In this document: positions 1 to 5,864 of the stretch, in pieces
Layout of the letters: every line of letters begins with the position of its first letter
How positions within the stretch are numbered: the stretch's first letter is position 1
Origin: Clostridia bacterium
GTDB taxonomy: Bacteria > Bacillota_A > Clostridia > Oscillospirales > CAG-272
Assembly (NCBI GenBank): GCA_017462445.1
Contig: JAFTRB010000054.1
Span: 1 to 7,354, forward strand
DNA length: 7,354 bases
Direction: 5' to 3'
Position numbers and translations under genes: made by a program
Notes under the pieces: generated by a model
Seen by the model: the letters and a program-made list of their open reading frames with translations, nothing else
What the model was told of the DNA's origin: nothing
The model's database searches: none

Positions 1-200
1 AAGAGGGTGGAAATTAACACGGGGTGGGGGTTCATCATAACCTTAACCTCGAACTCGGGGTGCCACCAGGGCTCTCTCTTCTCCAGCTCCTTGCCGCTTA
101 AGCTGCGAACATACTCGCAAACCGCCTTGTCCTTGAAGGGCACGAAGTCCGCGGGAGCAAAGTCAAACTTGGTTGCGGGATCGGTAATGAAATCAATCAT
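1..200 (-). CDS. N-terminal fragment of a third gene of the nagA-like operon; possibly a glucosamine-6-phosphate isomerase-like protein
   Basis: Reading leftward, an ATG at 200-198 opens a frame of 66 codons that runs off the window without a stop. The start is set by a strong AAAGGAG-type ribosome binding site a few bases upstream, and it lies 29 bases after the stop of the CBM9-like gene, so it is very probably the third gene of the same operon. The fragment begins MIDFITDPATKF and contains a WWHPEF motif near residues 46-51. There is no signal peptide or membrane segment. The piece is too short to identify firmly. The HPEFEVKV stretch faintly recalls the N-terminal part of the roughly 330-residue glucosamine-6-phosphate isomerase-like proteins found near nagA in Firmicutes, and the position after a NagA-like gene fits. 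That assignment is inference from memory. The reading frame itself is well supported. Confidence 0.6.
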   Translation of the reverse strand, partial: MIDFITDPATKFDFAPADFVPFKDKAVCEYVRSLSGKELEKREPWWHPEFEVKVMMNPHPVLISTL

Positions 201-229
201 TTCTTTTCTCTCCTTTGTAAATTTATTTA

Positions 230-829
230 TTATTCAAATATAAATCTTCCGAATTTATCCGGTCTGTGGAAGCTTAATACCCTACCGGGAACCGGATTCC
301 AGGCAAGATAGTGGGGCTCATCGCCGCCCTCCACACACTTGTAGCAATTTGCGCGCATCTCCTTGCCGCTATAAAGGCTGAACTTTGGGAAAAGCTCTCT
401 TATAAGTCCAACGGGAATGCGGTATGTGACAGACCAGCCATCGTTTCGCCTCGCTATCCTTGCGTTGAATATGTGTATGTTCGAGGGGAGAAGGCGAATG
501 CGGCTCTTCAGTGATGTTCCAACACCGAAATAGTAAACGCCATTTGGATTAAACTCTATATTGCAGTATCTTCCGTCGCCCTCAATTGGCGTGAAGAAGA
601 ATTCAAGGCAGCTGTCAAGACAGGGCTCGGCAAGAATGTCCCTGCCCTTCGCTACCGTCCTCGGCTCGGTGGTAGAGAGACGTACATATATGTTGTCATT
701 ATCATAGCAGATTTTCGCCTCTGCGCTGACGCCCTCGCGCTCCTCCCTGTATACCGTGTCAATTTTCAGGGGCTCTACCGCCGCCCAATCGGGCTTGCCC
801 TCCACTCGCTTAACGGTATACTCTCTCAT
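230..829 (-). CDS. Carbohydrate-binding family 9-like (CBM9/DOMON-type) protein, cytoplasmic
   Basis: A 199-residue protein made almost entirely of one beta-rich domain. The pattern is that of CBM9-like proteins: an AEAKICYDNDNIYVRL strand pair near residues 36-51, an LDSCLEFFFTP segment near 71-81 that in this family follows the first conserved acidic patch, a CNIEFNPNGVYYFGVG segment near 88-103, a GWSVTYRIPVGLI segment near 131-143, and a C-terminal FHRPDKFGRFIFE that closely matches the family's usual ending. There is no signal peptide, so it should act inside the cell, unlike CBM9 modules of secreted xylanases. Its ATG overlaps the stop of the nagA-like gene by four bases (ATGA), and an AGGAGG site lies about nine bases upstream, so the two are probably translationally coupled. 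Members of this family are often annotated only by fold. A role in binding or processing a sugar or glycan intermediate is inference; no catalytic residues can be named. Confidence 0.8.
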   Translation of the reverse strand: MREYTVKRVEGKPDWAAVEPLKIDTVYREEREGVSAEAKICYDNDNIYVRLSTTEPRTVAKGRDILAEPCLDSCLEFFFTPIEGDGRYCNIEFNPNGVYYFGVGTSLKSRIRLLPSNIHIFNARIARRNDGWSVTYRIPVGLIRELFPKFSLYSGKEMRANCYKCVEGGDEPHYLAWNPVPGRVLSFHRPDKFGRFIFE

Positions 830-1965
830 ACCGTCTCGCCTCCTAAGATAACCTTATGCACCTTCATCTTATAATCCACGAAAACGAGGTCTGCCCTCTT
901 GCCGAGTGCAATCTCACCGCGGTCAAGAAGCCCGACGGCAACCGAGGGGTTGTAGGAGGCAAATCTGAACACATCGCACACCGAGGCTCCGGTATGCTTT
1001 ATCATATTACGGCAGGAGATATCCAAGGTCATCTTAGAGCCGGCAATCTCGCCCATATGGTCAAAGTTGATATCGTCAACACCTTCATAGCCCTCGGGAA
1101 TCGGGCCGTCACAGGCATAGGCGTCCGAGATAAGTATAATTCTGTCGTCCCCCTTGATCTTTCTTGTCAGACGGAGAAGATAGGGGTCGACATGAATGCC
1201 GCGGCTGTCGCAGATAAGCTCGGCATATATCTCACGGTTGAAGTATACGGTCTCGTCAACGCAGGGGGTGCGGCACTCGGGATACTTCTGCAGCGTTCCC
1301 GTCGCATTCAGGTGGTGCGTACCGATTTTGAGTCCGTAGGGCATAAGAGCCTCGATCTGGTAGGGCTCCGCCTCGCTGTGAGCGACGGTGAATACCGCCC
1401 GGGGGTTCTTGGCCTTGACATCCAGCACGAAATCGAGGATACCCTCTCTTTCGGGAGCCAGCGCCCAGACAAGGGCGAGGTCATAGGCTGCATCAATAAC
1501 AGGCTGGTGCTTCGACTTGTCAACAGGGCCGCGCCAGGGGTTGTTCTCCTTGTCACAGCCGAAATTAGGATTAAGATAAGGCCCTTCCATGTAAAGGCCG
1601 ACAATATTACGGCACTCGGGGAGCTTCATAGCCTCGCGAAGCTTGGCAATTGCCTCTACATATCCTGCGGTGTCCATACTGAAATAGAGGGCGGGCAGAA
1701 GCGAGGTGGTTCCGTGGCTGAGATGGTGGAGGCTCGCCTTGACGGGGTCATCCTGGAAGAATACATAACCGTCGGAGTGAGTGTGGATATCCACAAAGCC
1801 GGGACCGACATAAAGCCCCTCGGCGTCAATAACCTCACAGCCCTCGGGCACAGGGGTATTGCGCATCTCGCCATAGCCGACGATCTTACCATTATCAATG
1901 AAAAGCACGCCGTCGGGAATAAAGTGATCCCTCATTACAAGAGTTGCGTTAATTATAGCAGTCAT
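826..1965 (-). CDS. nagA: NagA-like amidohydrolase (N-acetylglucosamine-6-phosphate deacetylase family)
   Basis: A 379-residue, full-length member of the NagA branch of the amidohydrolase superfamily, which removes the acetyl group from N-acetylglucosamine 6-phosphate in the cytoplasm. Visible features in order: a small beta-sandwich N-terminus, GPGFVDIHTH with the metal-type histidines H61 and H63, HGTTSLLPAL at 84-93, GLYMEGPYL with the metal-ligand glutamate E127, VAHSEA with H196, THHLNATG with H217/H218, a GIHVDP motif with H258, the catalytic-type D281 in LISDAYACDG, a GSKMTLD motif near 309-315, and the C-terminal RGEIALGKRADLVFVD strand. I start it at the ATG at 1965-1963, which has AAGGAGGA about eight bases upstream. 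An in-frame ATG 21 bases earlier lies upstream of that site and has none of its own. Compared with classical NagA, HTHSDG replaces HxHG and THHLNATG replaces the usual THLFNAM, so the exact N-acyl sugar phosphate may differ. First gene of a leftward operon. Confidence 0.85.
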   Translation of the reverse strand: MTAIINATLVMRDHFIPDGVLFIDNGKIVGYGEMRNTPVPEGCEVIDAEGLYVGPGFVDIHTHSDGYVFFQDDPVKASLHHLSHGTTSLLPALYFSMDTAGYVEAIAKLREAMKLPECRNIVGLYMEGPYLNPNFGCDKENNPWRGPVDKSKHQPVIDAAYDLALVWALAPEREGILDFVLDVKAKNPRAVFTVAHSEAEPYQIEALMPYGLKIGTHHLNATGTLQKYPECRTPCVDETVYFNREIYAELICDSRGIHVDPYLLRLTRKIKGDDRIILISDAYACDGPIPEGYEGVDDINFDHMGEIAGSKMTLDISCRNMIKHTGASVCDVFRFASYNPSVAVGLLDRGEIALGKRADLVFVDYKMKVHKVILGGETV

Positions 1966-2015
1966 ATTCCGTTCCTCCTTGTGCATATGTCAAGCAAGTG
2001 TTTCTATACATTATG

Positions 2016-2045
2016 ATTATATCACCCGGGAAGAGTTATTGTCAA
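2016..2045 (-). promoter_or_regulatory. Promoter of the nagA-like operon
   Basis: On the minus strand a perfect TTGACA (2045-2040) is followed after 18 bases by a perfect TATAAT (2021-2016), with a TG one base before the -10 (extended -10). Transcription should start near 2009, leaving a leader of about 45 bases that contains the AAGGAGGA site. The CGAAAG repeat series at 2061-2104 begins about 15 bases upstream of the -35, so the divergent DeoR-family protein could influence this promoter too. Confidence 0.85.
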
Positions 2046-2060
2046 GACCAAAATCAAGTT

Positions 2061-2104
2061 TTTTGAGAGTGAAACGAAAGCATACCGAAAGAAAAACGAA
2101 AATA
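2061..2104 (+). promoter_or_regulatory. Operator array 1: four 11-bp phased CGAAAG-type repeats
   Basis: Read as consecutive 11-base blocks, this stretch is TTTTGAGAGTG, AAACGAAAGCA, TACCGAAAGAA and AAACGAAAATA. The GAAAG-like cores begin at 2065, 2076, 2087 and 2098, exactly 11 bases apart, so all face the same side of the helix. The block AAACGAAAG recurs in the array upstream of the kinase gene (3028-3036). The array lies between two divergent promoters and ends five bases before the -35 of the regulator's own promoter. Binding by the adjacent DeoR-family protein is inferred from position, shared motif and the known habit of DeoR-family proteins such as IolR of binding tandem 11-mers. Confidence 0.75.
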
Positions 2105-2108
2105 ATTA

Positions 2109-2137
2109 TTGCATTTCGCTTTCGTTTGTGCTATCAT
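2109..2137 (+). promoter_or_regulatory. Promoter of the DeoR-family regulator gene
   Basis: TTGCAT (2109-2114) and TATCAT (2132-2137) are separated by 17 bases, and a TG one base before the -10 makes it an extended -10. The spacer holds TTTCGCTTTCG, the reverse complement of the operator core, so a bound repressor would block polymerase. This supports autoregulation of the DeoR-family gene. Transcription should begin around 2144, giving a leader of about 25 bases. Confidence 0.75.
2113..2127 (-). promoter_or_regulatory. Inverted operator half-sites inside the regulator's promoter
   Basis: TTTCG occurs at 2114-2118 and 2120-2124, reverse complements of the CGAAA core of array 1. GCTTTCGTTT (2118-2127) is the perfect reverse complement of AAACGAAAGC (2072-2081), forming a 10-bp inverted repeat with 36 bases between the arms. 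The sites sit in the -35/-10 spacer. The two TTTCG copies are only 6 bases apart, unlike the 11-base spacing of the main array, so they may be bound differently. Confidence 0.55.
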
Positions 2138-2169
2138 AGATACAGAAAAACAATTCCGGGAGTGTGAAA

Positions 2170-2937
2170 ATGAATATTGAAGTTGAAAAAAGAAGAGCCG
2201 AAATCGTCGAGCTTTTGCAAAAAAACGGCAGTGTCAGGGTGGCGGAGCTATCAAGGCTCTACTCGGTCTCGGAGGTAACGATCCGAACCGACCTTGAATT
2301 CCTTGAATCCCAGGGGCAATTGAGCCGTGTCCACGGAGGGGCTGTGGGAACAGGCAAGCTATACGCCAATATGGACCTGTCCGAGAGGTATATGACAAAC
2401 GCGGTTTCCAAGCGCGCCCTCGCCCTGGCTGCCGCGGAGCTTATCGAGAACAACGATACGATCATGATGAATGCGGGCACCACCCTTGCCTATGTGCTTC
2501 ACTGCATTCAGGGCAAGAAGAACATCAGCATTGTTACAAACTCGATACAAAACGCCCTTGAAATAAGCTCCTATCCGGGGGTAAATGTCATTCTTCTGGG
2601 CGGAGAAATAGATTCAAAATACCAATTTACCTTTGGTAACGACGCGAGAGTACAGCTGGAGCGCTACCACGCAAACAAGTGTATCCTCTCGGTTGACGGC
2701 ATCGACCGCGCCGACGGTCTGACCCTCTACTACGCCAACGAATCCAGCATTGTACGGGCAATGATTGAGGCGAGCGAGGAGGTAATTGTGGTTGCCGACT
2801 CCTCAAAGCTCGGCAGAAGCGCCTTCTCCCGCGTAGCAAGCCTGGAGGATATTGACATTCTCGTCACGGGAAGAAAGGATAGCTCGGAGGAAATTACCGC
2901 CCTCCGTGAAATGGGCAAGGAGGTTATCGAGGTATAA
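2170..2937 (+). CDS. DeoR-family transcriptional regulator of sugar metabolism
   Basis: A 255-residue regulator of normal length for the DeoR/GlpR family. The N-terminal winged helix-turn-helix covers roughly residues 5-57, with the family signature VSEVTIRTDLEFLE at 33-46 and the wing RVHGGAV at 53-59. The rest is the DeoRC effector domain with its sugar-phosphate-binding landmarks: NAGTT (101-105), TNS (123-125), LGGE (143-146), GIDRADGLT (177-185) and ADSSKLG (209-215). Family members usually repress sugar genes and are released by a phosphorylated sugar. I start it at the ATG at 2170, because GGGAG at 2158-2162 stands seven bases away. A GTG two codons earlier is open but lies almost on top of that site. 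It has its own promoter, flanked and overlapped by CGAAAG repeats, and the same repeats precede the kinase operon 131 bases downstream. It is therefore the probable local repressor, with its effector probably an intermediate of the pathway encoded next to it. Confidence 0.93.
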   Translation: MNIEVEKRRAEIVELLQKNGSVRVAELSRLYSVSEVTIRTDLEFLESQGQLSRVHGGAVGTGKLYANMDLSERYMTNAVSKRALALAAAELIENNDTIMMNAGTTLAYVLHCIQGKKNISIVTNSIQNALEISSYPGVNVILLGGEIDSKYQFTFGNDARVQLERYHANKCILSVDGIDRADGLTLYYANESSIVRAMIEASEEVIVVADSSKLGRSAFSRVASLEDIDILVTGRKDSSEEITALREMGKEVIEV

Positions 2938-2975
2938 GCCTCTCTTAAAAAAATGCGCAATATCTGTGCAAAATA

Positions 2976-3004
2976 TTGACATTGACCTTATGTTGTGATA
3001 CAAT
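2976..3004 (+). promoter_or_regulatory. Promoter of the kinase-isomerase-aldolase operon
   Basis: A perfect TTGACA (2976-2981), a 17-base spacer and TACAAT (2999-3004), with TG one base before the -10 (extended -10). Predicted start is near 3011, a few bases before operator array 2. This strong promoter also argues against starting the kinase at the in-frame ATG at 2976, which would place the whole promoter inside the gene. Confidence 0.85.
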
Positions 3005-3016
3005 ATTAACTGTGGA

Positions 3017-3060
3017 AATAGAAAGCAAAACGAAAGTTGTTCCAAAGAAAAAGGAAAGCA
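3017..3060 (+). promoter_or_regulatory. Operator array 2: four 11-bp phased GAAAG-type repeats in the operon leader
   Basis: Four consecutive 11-base blocks: AATAGAAAGCA, AAACGAAAGTT, GTTCCAAAGAA and AAAGGAAAGCA. The cores GAAAG, GAAAG, CAAAG and GAAAG begin at 3021, 3032, 3043 and 3054, exactly 11 bases apart. The array starts about six bases after the predicted transcription start and runs to nine bases before the kinase ATG, so a bound protein would stop polymerase from escaping or elongating. The last block contains the AAGGA that probably serves as the kinase ribosome binding site. The repeats match array 1 upstream of the DeoR-family gene. Confidence 0.75.
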
Positions 3061-3068
3061 GACGAGCT

Positions 3069-4490
3069 ATGAAAACTTATCTTGGACTTGATATAGGCAC
3101 CACCTCGCTGAAGGCGGCGGTGTTTGACAGCAGCGGCAAGCGGCTCGGCGTGAGGCGAGTGGACTACACCCTCGATACCGACAGCGAGAGCGGCTTCATC
3201 GAGCTTGACCCACGGATATACATCGATATGTGCAAGCGCGTTATCGACGAGCTAAAAGATGAGTGTGGCGAAATAACCGCCCTCTCCATAGACACCCAGG
3301 GCGAGACGCTGATTCTCGCCGATGAATACGGCACACCCACCTATCCCGCAATTGTCTGGCTGGATAACCGCGCCACCGCCGAGGCGGAGGCTATAACCGA
3401 GCGCTTTGGCAGAGAGAGGGTATACAATGTGACAGGGCAGCCCGAGATTACAGCAGGCTGGCCCGCCTCCAAGCTTCTCTGGGTAAAAAACAACCGCCCG
3501 GAGGTCTTTGCAAAAACCAGACGCGTCTTTATGCTTGAGGACTGGGTGCTATATCAGCTTACGGGCAATTTTGTCACCGAGCCGTCGATACAGTCCTCCA
3601 CCGTCTACTACGATATACATAATATGCGCTGGTGGGACGAGATGCTCGATTTTATAGGAATTGAGGAAAATGCCCTACCTCGTGTTGCAAAAAGCGGCGA
3701 AACGGTCGGCGAATATCGGGGAATCAAGGTTGTTGCAGGCACGCTGGATCAGATAGCCGGTACTATCGGCGTTGGCGTTACAGACGAGTCGCTTGTAAGC
3801 GAGATGACGGGAACTATAATGGCAATCTGCGTTTTGAAGGATGAGCCGCCCGCGTTCGATCCCGAGAGCATTGTGCCCTGCCACATCCACGCAATTGAGG
3901 GCAAATACTGTATGATCCTTTGGTCGGCTACCGCGGGAATGGCGCTTAAATGGTTTAAGGAGAATTTTGCTCCCGAGCTGTCCTTCCGTGAGCTTGACGG
4001 GCTGGCACGGGAAATTCCCGCAGGCTCTGATGGGGTGACTATGCTCCCCTACTTCTGCGGCTCGACGATACCGAACTACAACCCCGAGGCAAGGGCAAGC
4101 TTCAGCGGCATCACCCTCGCGCATACCAGGGCGCATCTTGCAAGAGCGATCATGGAGGCGGTAGCCTTTATGCTGAAGAGCAACCTTGACTATGCCGGCG
4201 TTGACAAAAATGCGAAAATACGCATAACCGGAGGCGGCGCGTCAAGCCCCCTTTGGGCATCTATCAAGGCAGATGTCACGGGTATGGAGCTTAACACAGT
4301 GACCGAGGAGGAGACAGCCTGTCTCGGCTCGGCAATCCTGGCAATGGTTGGTGACGGAGCATATCGGAGCATCGAGGAGGCGGCGAGGGCTGTGGTCAGA
4401 GCCGAGAGCGTCTACACCCCGAGCGAAGCTGACTACGCCGATGCCTTCAGGCGCTTCTGCGAGCTTGACCGCCTGTTAAACAAAAGATAA
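3069..4490 (+). CDS. FGGY-family carbohydrate kinase (substrate unknown; xylulokinase-like)
   Basis: A 473-residue cytoplasmic kinase of the FGGY family, which transfers phosphate from ATP to a sugar or polyol. Landmarks: phosphate-binding loop DIGTTSLKAAVFD (8-20), SIDTQGETLILAD (73-85) where xylulokinases carry the substrate-contacting SGQMHG, PAIVWLDNRA (93-102), the catalytic-base region GTLDQIAGTIGVG with D227, TGT at 247-249, and the C-terminal ATP-binding segment ITGGGASSPLWASIKADV (386-403) followed by ACLGSAILA (417-425). All catalytic elements are present, so it should be active. The QGE in place of QMHG suggests a substrate other than D-xylulose. I start at the ATG at 3069, which gives the standard MKTYLGLDIGTT opening. 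The open frame extends 31 codons upstream through the promoter and operators, which cannot be coding. The AAGGA at 3051-3055 is a rather distant ribosome binding site (13 bases), perhaps a sign of weak translation. First gene of a five-gene operon. Confidence 0.92.
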   Translation: MKTYLGLDIGTTSLKAAVFDSSGKRLGVRRVDYTLDTDSESGFIELDPRIYIDMCKRVIDELKDECGEITALSIDTQGETLILADEYGTPTYPAIVWLDNRATAEAEAITERFGRERVYNVTGQPEITAGWPASKLLWVKNNRPEVFAKTRRVFMLEDWVLYQLTGNFVTEPSIQSSTVYYDIHNMRWWDEMLDFIGIEENALPRVAKSGETVGEYRGIKVVAGTLDQIAGTIGVGVTDESLVSEMTGTIMAICVLKDEPPAFDPESIVPCHIHAIEGKYCMILWSATAGMALKWFKENFAPELSFRELDGLAREIPAGSDGVTMLPYFCGSTIPNYNPEARASFSGITLAHTRAHLARAIMEAVAFMLKSNLDYAGVDKNAKIRITGGGASSPLWASIKADVTGMELNTVTEEETACLGSAILAMVGDGAYRSIEEAARAVVRAESVYTPSEADYADAFRRFCELDRLLNKR

Positions 4491-4527
4491 AAAACACGCT
4501 TTATTTTAATATAAAAGGAGAACAAGT

Positions 4528-5232
4528 ATGTACAGTCCTTACAAGATTCGCGCCCCCTTCTTCGAGATTGGGCCAAAGTGCATTATGTGGGGCGAGAGAA
4601 TGCTCCGCCTGGCGCAGACGGTCGACAAAATTGCCGAGAAGTACGACCTTGACATTATCGTCACCCCCCAGTATGCGGATATCCGCCTTCTTGCCGAGAA
4701 TACGCAGAACCTACATATTTATGCCCAGCATATGGACTCGCTCTACCCCGGGCGCGGTCTTGGCTCGGTGCTGCCCGAGAGCGTAAAGGGGGCAGGCGCG
4801 GTGGGCGTTATGCTCAACCACGCGGAGAAAAAGCTCACCCTTGACCAGATCAAGGCAACCATCGCGAGAGCTGACGAGGTAGGGCTAGCCACCATCGTCT
4901 GCGCAGACAGCGTCGAGGAGGTCAGCGCCATTGCAAGAATGAATCCCAATCTTATCGTAGCCGAGCCCACCGAGCTTATCGGCACAGGCGTGGCAAGCGA
5001 TATGAAGTATGTTGTTGACACGATCGAGTCGGTAAGAGCCATCAACCCCGACATTATGGTCCTTCAGGGCGCAGGCATTTCCGGACCGGAGGATGTAGCG
5101 AATGTTATACGCGCAGGCGCGCAGGCAACAGGCTGCACCAGCGGAATCCTTAAGGCTGCCGACCCCGAGGCTGCTGCAGAGGAGATGCTCTGGGCGCTGC
5201 GCAAGACCTGGGACGAGGTACACGGAAGATGA
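4528..5232 (+). CDS. Triosephosphate isomerase paralogue, possible tetrulose-phosphate isomerase
   Basis: A 234-residue TIM-barrel protein of the triosephosphate isomerase family, nearer in length to archaeal (about 225) than to ordinary bacterial enzymes (about 250). The catalytic triad is in place: K17 in IGPKCIMWGE (the usual NxK has become PxK), H98 in LNHAEKK (usual NHSERR) and E146 in VAEPTELIGTG (usual YEPVWAIGTG; archaeal YEPPELIGTG). Phosphate-binding loops IGTG (151-154), GAGIS (181-185) and CTSGIL (203-208) are present. Its AQHMD (66-70) replaces the bacterial AQN(V/I). An AAGGAG site is seven bases before the ATG, and the gene follows the kinase after 37 bases. Its place in a sugar-kinase operon argues against a glycolytic role. 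Known TIM paralogues in such clusters (EryH and LerI) interconvert L-erythrulose 1-phosphate and D-erythrulose 4-phosphate, and a similar ketose-phosphate reaction is plausible here. That function is inference. Family membership is firm. Confidence 0.88.
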   Translation: MYSPYKIRAPFFEIGPKCIMWGERMLRLAQTVDKIAEKYDLDIIVTPQYADIRLLAENTQNLHIYAQHMDSLYPGRGLGSVLPESVKGAGAVGVMLNHAEKKLTLDQIKATIARADEVGLATIVCADSVEEVSAIARMNPNLIVAEPTELIGTGVASDMKYVVDTIESVRAINPDIMVLQGAGISGPEDVANVIRAGAQATGCTSGILKAADPEAAAEEMLWALRKTWDEVHGR

Positions 5233-5828
5233 TGGACTCCTCTCTTGACCAGGCCTTCGAGGCATTCAAAACAGAGGCGGAGTCAATTCTTGAAACAATG
5301 AAGGTCATCGACCGTGAGCAGCTCCGTCTGGCGGTGGAGGCTCTTGCCTCCGCTGAAAGAATTGCCGCCTCCGGCTGCGGTCACTCGGGAATTGCCTGCC
5401 GACATTTTGCCCATCTTATGTGCTGTGTGGAGCGCCCTGCAAGATTTCTCTCCCCTGCCGAGGCTGTCCACGGCGGACTCGGATATATGAAGAAGGGCGA
5501 TGTTATGGTGCTTGCCTCTCGCGGCGGCAAGACCGACGAGCTTATGGCGATCCTCGATGTCTGCAAGAGGAAGGGCGTTACAATCATCGGCGTTACCGAA
5601 AACCTCTCCTCTCCCCTGGCAACCGAAGCGGACATTGTTCTTGCCATGCGCGTCACCAAGGAGTGCGACAAATACAACTGCCAGGGCACGACCAGCTTTG
5701 CCGTCACCTCGGCAATCTTCGATGCGGTGCAGACCGCGCTCGTGGAATACACCGGCTACGAGAAGATGGACTTTGCCCTTATTCATCCCGGCGGAGCTGT
5801 CGGAAAAAGACTTAATAACAGTAATTAA
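5229..5828 (+). CDS. SIS-domain sugar-phosphate isomerase, KdsD/GutQ-like without CBS domains
   Basis: A 199-residue single SIS domain, equal to the isomerase half of KdsD/GutQ/KpsF arabinose-5-phosphate isomerases; the two CBS domains that normally follow (full length about 320-330) are absent. Matches to that group: GCGHSGIACRHFAHLM (49-64; usual GxGKSG), FLSPAEAVHGGLG (73-85; usual HPxEAxHGDLG, with H81), LASRGGKTDEL (95-105; usual SxSGxTxE), TKECDKYNCQGTTS (143-156) and the diagnostic HPGGAVGKRL (186-195). These enzymes interconvert aldose and ketose phosphates. KdsD works on D-arabinose 5-phosphate and D-ribulose 5-phosphate. The start overlaps the stop of the TIM paralogue by four bases (ATGA), with GAGG ten bases upstream, so the two are probably translationally coupled and act together. 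No lipopolysaccharide Kdo genes are nearby, so it is better read as a catabolic sugar-phosphate isomerase. The substrate is unknown, but a four- or five-carbon ketose phosphate fits. Confidence 0.88.
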   Translation: MMDSSLDQAFEAFKTEAESILETMKVIDREQLRLAVEALASAERIAASGCGHSGIACRHFAHLMCCVERPARFLSPAEAVHGGLGYMKKGDVMVLASRGGKTDELMAILDVCKRKGVTIIGVTENLSSPLATEADIVLAMRVTKECDKYNCQGTTSFAVTSAIFDAVQTALVEYTGYEKMDFALIHPGGAVGKRLNNSN

Positions 5829-5864
5829 AAACTAAAAATAAAAAACAAAAAGGAGAATTTTATT

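Noticed and set aside
1966..1986. An upstream ATG (1986) for the nagA-like gene adding seven residues
   Set aside because: The strong AAGGAGGA site lies downstream of that ATG and is ideally placed for the ATG at 1965.
1988..1993. A second minus-strand TTGACA close to the nagA-like start
   Set aside because: No -10 element can follow before the gene begins; it would place the -10 inside the coding region.
856..2016. A 386-codon plus-strand open frame opposite the nagA-like gene
   Set aside because: It mirrors the coding frame of a clear NagA homologue, has no recognisable domain and no good ribosome binding site; it is a codon-bias shadow.
2164..2169. A GTG start for the DeoR-family gene at 2164
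   Set aside because: It lies one base from the GGGAG site; the ATG at 2170 is at the proper seven-base spacing.
2929..2946. A GAGG-loop-CCTC hairpin at the end of the DeoR-family gene as a terminator
   Set aside because: The stem has only four pairs and is followed by A residues, not a T run. Read-through from the regulator into the kinase operon cannot be excluded.
2976..3068. An in-frame upstream extension of the kinase by 31 codons from an ATG at 2976
   Set aside because: This stretch holds the TTGACA/TACAAT promoter and the 11-bp operator repeats, the ATG lies inside the -35 with no ribosome binding site, and FGGY kinases normally begin with the MKxYLGLDIGTT segment at 3069.
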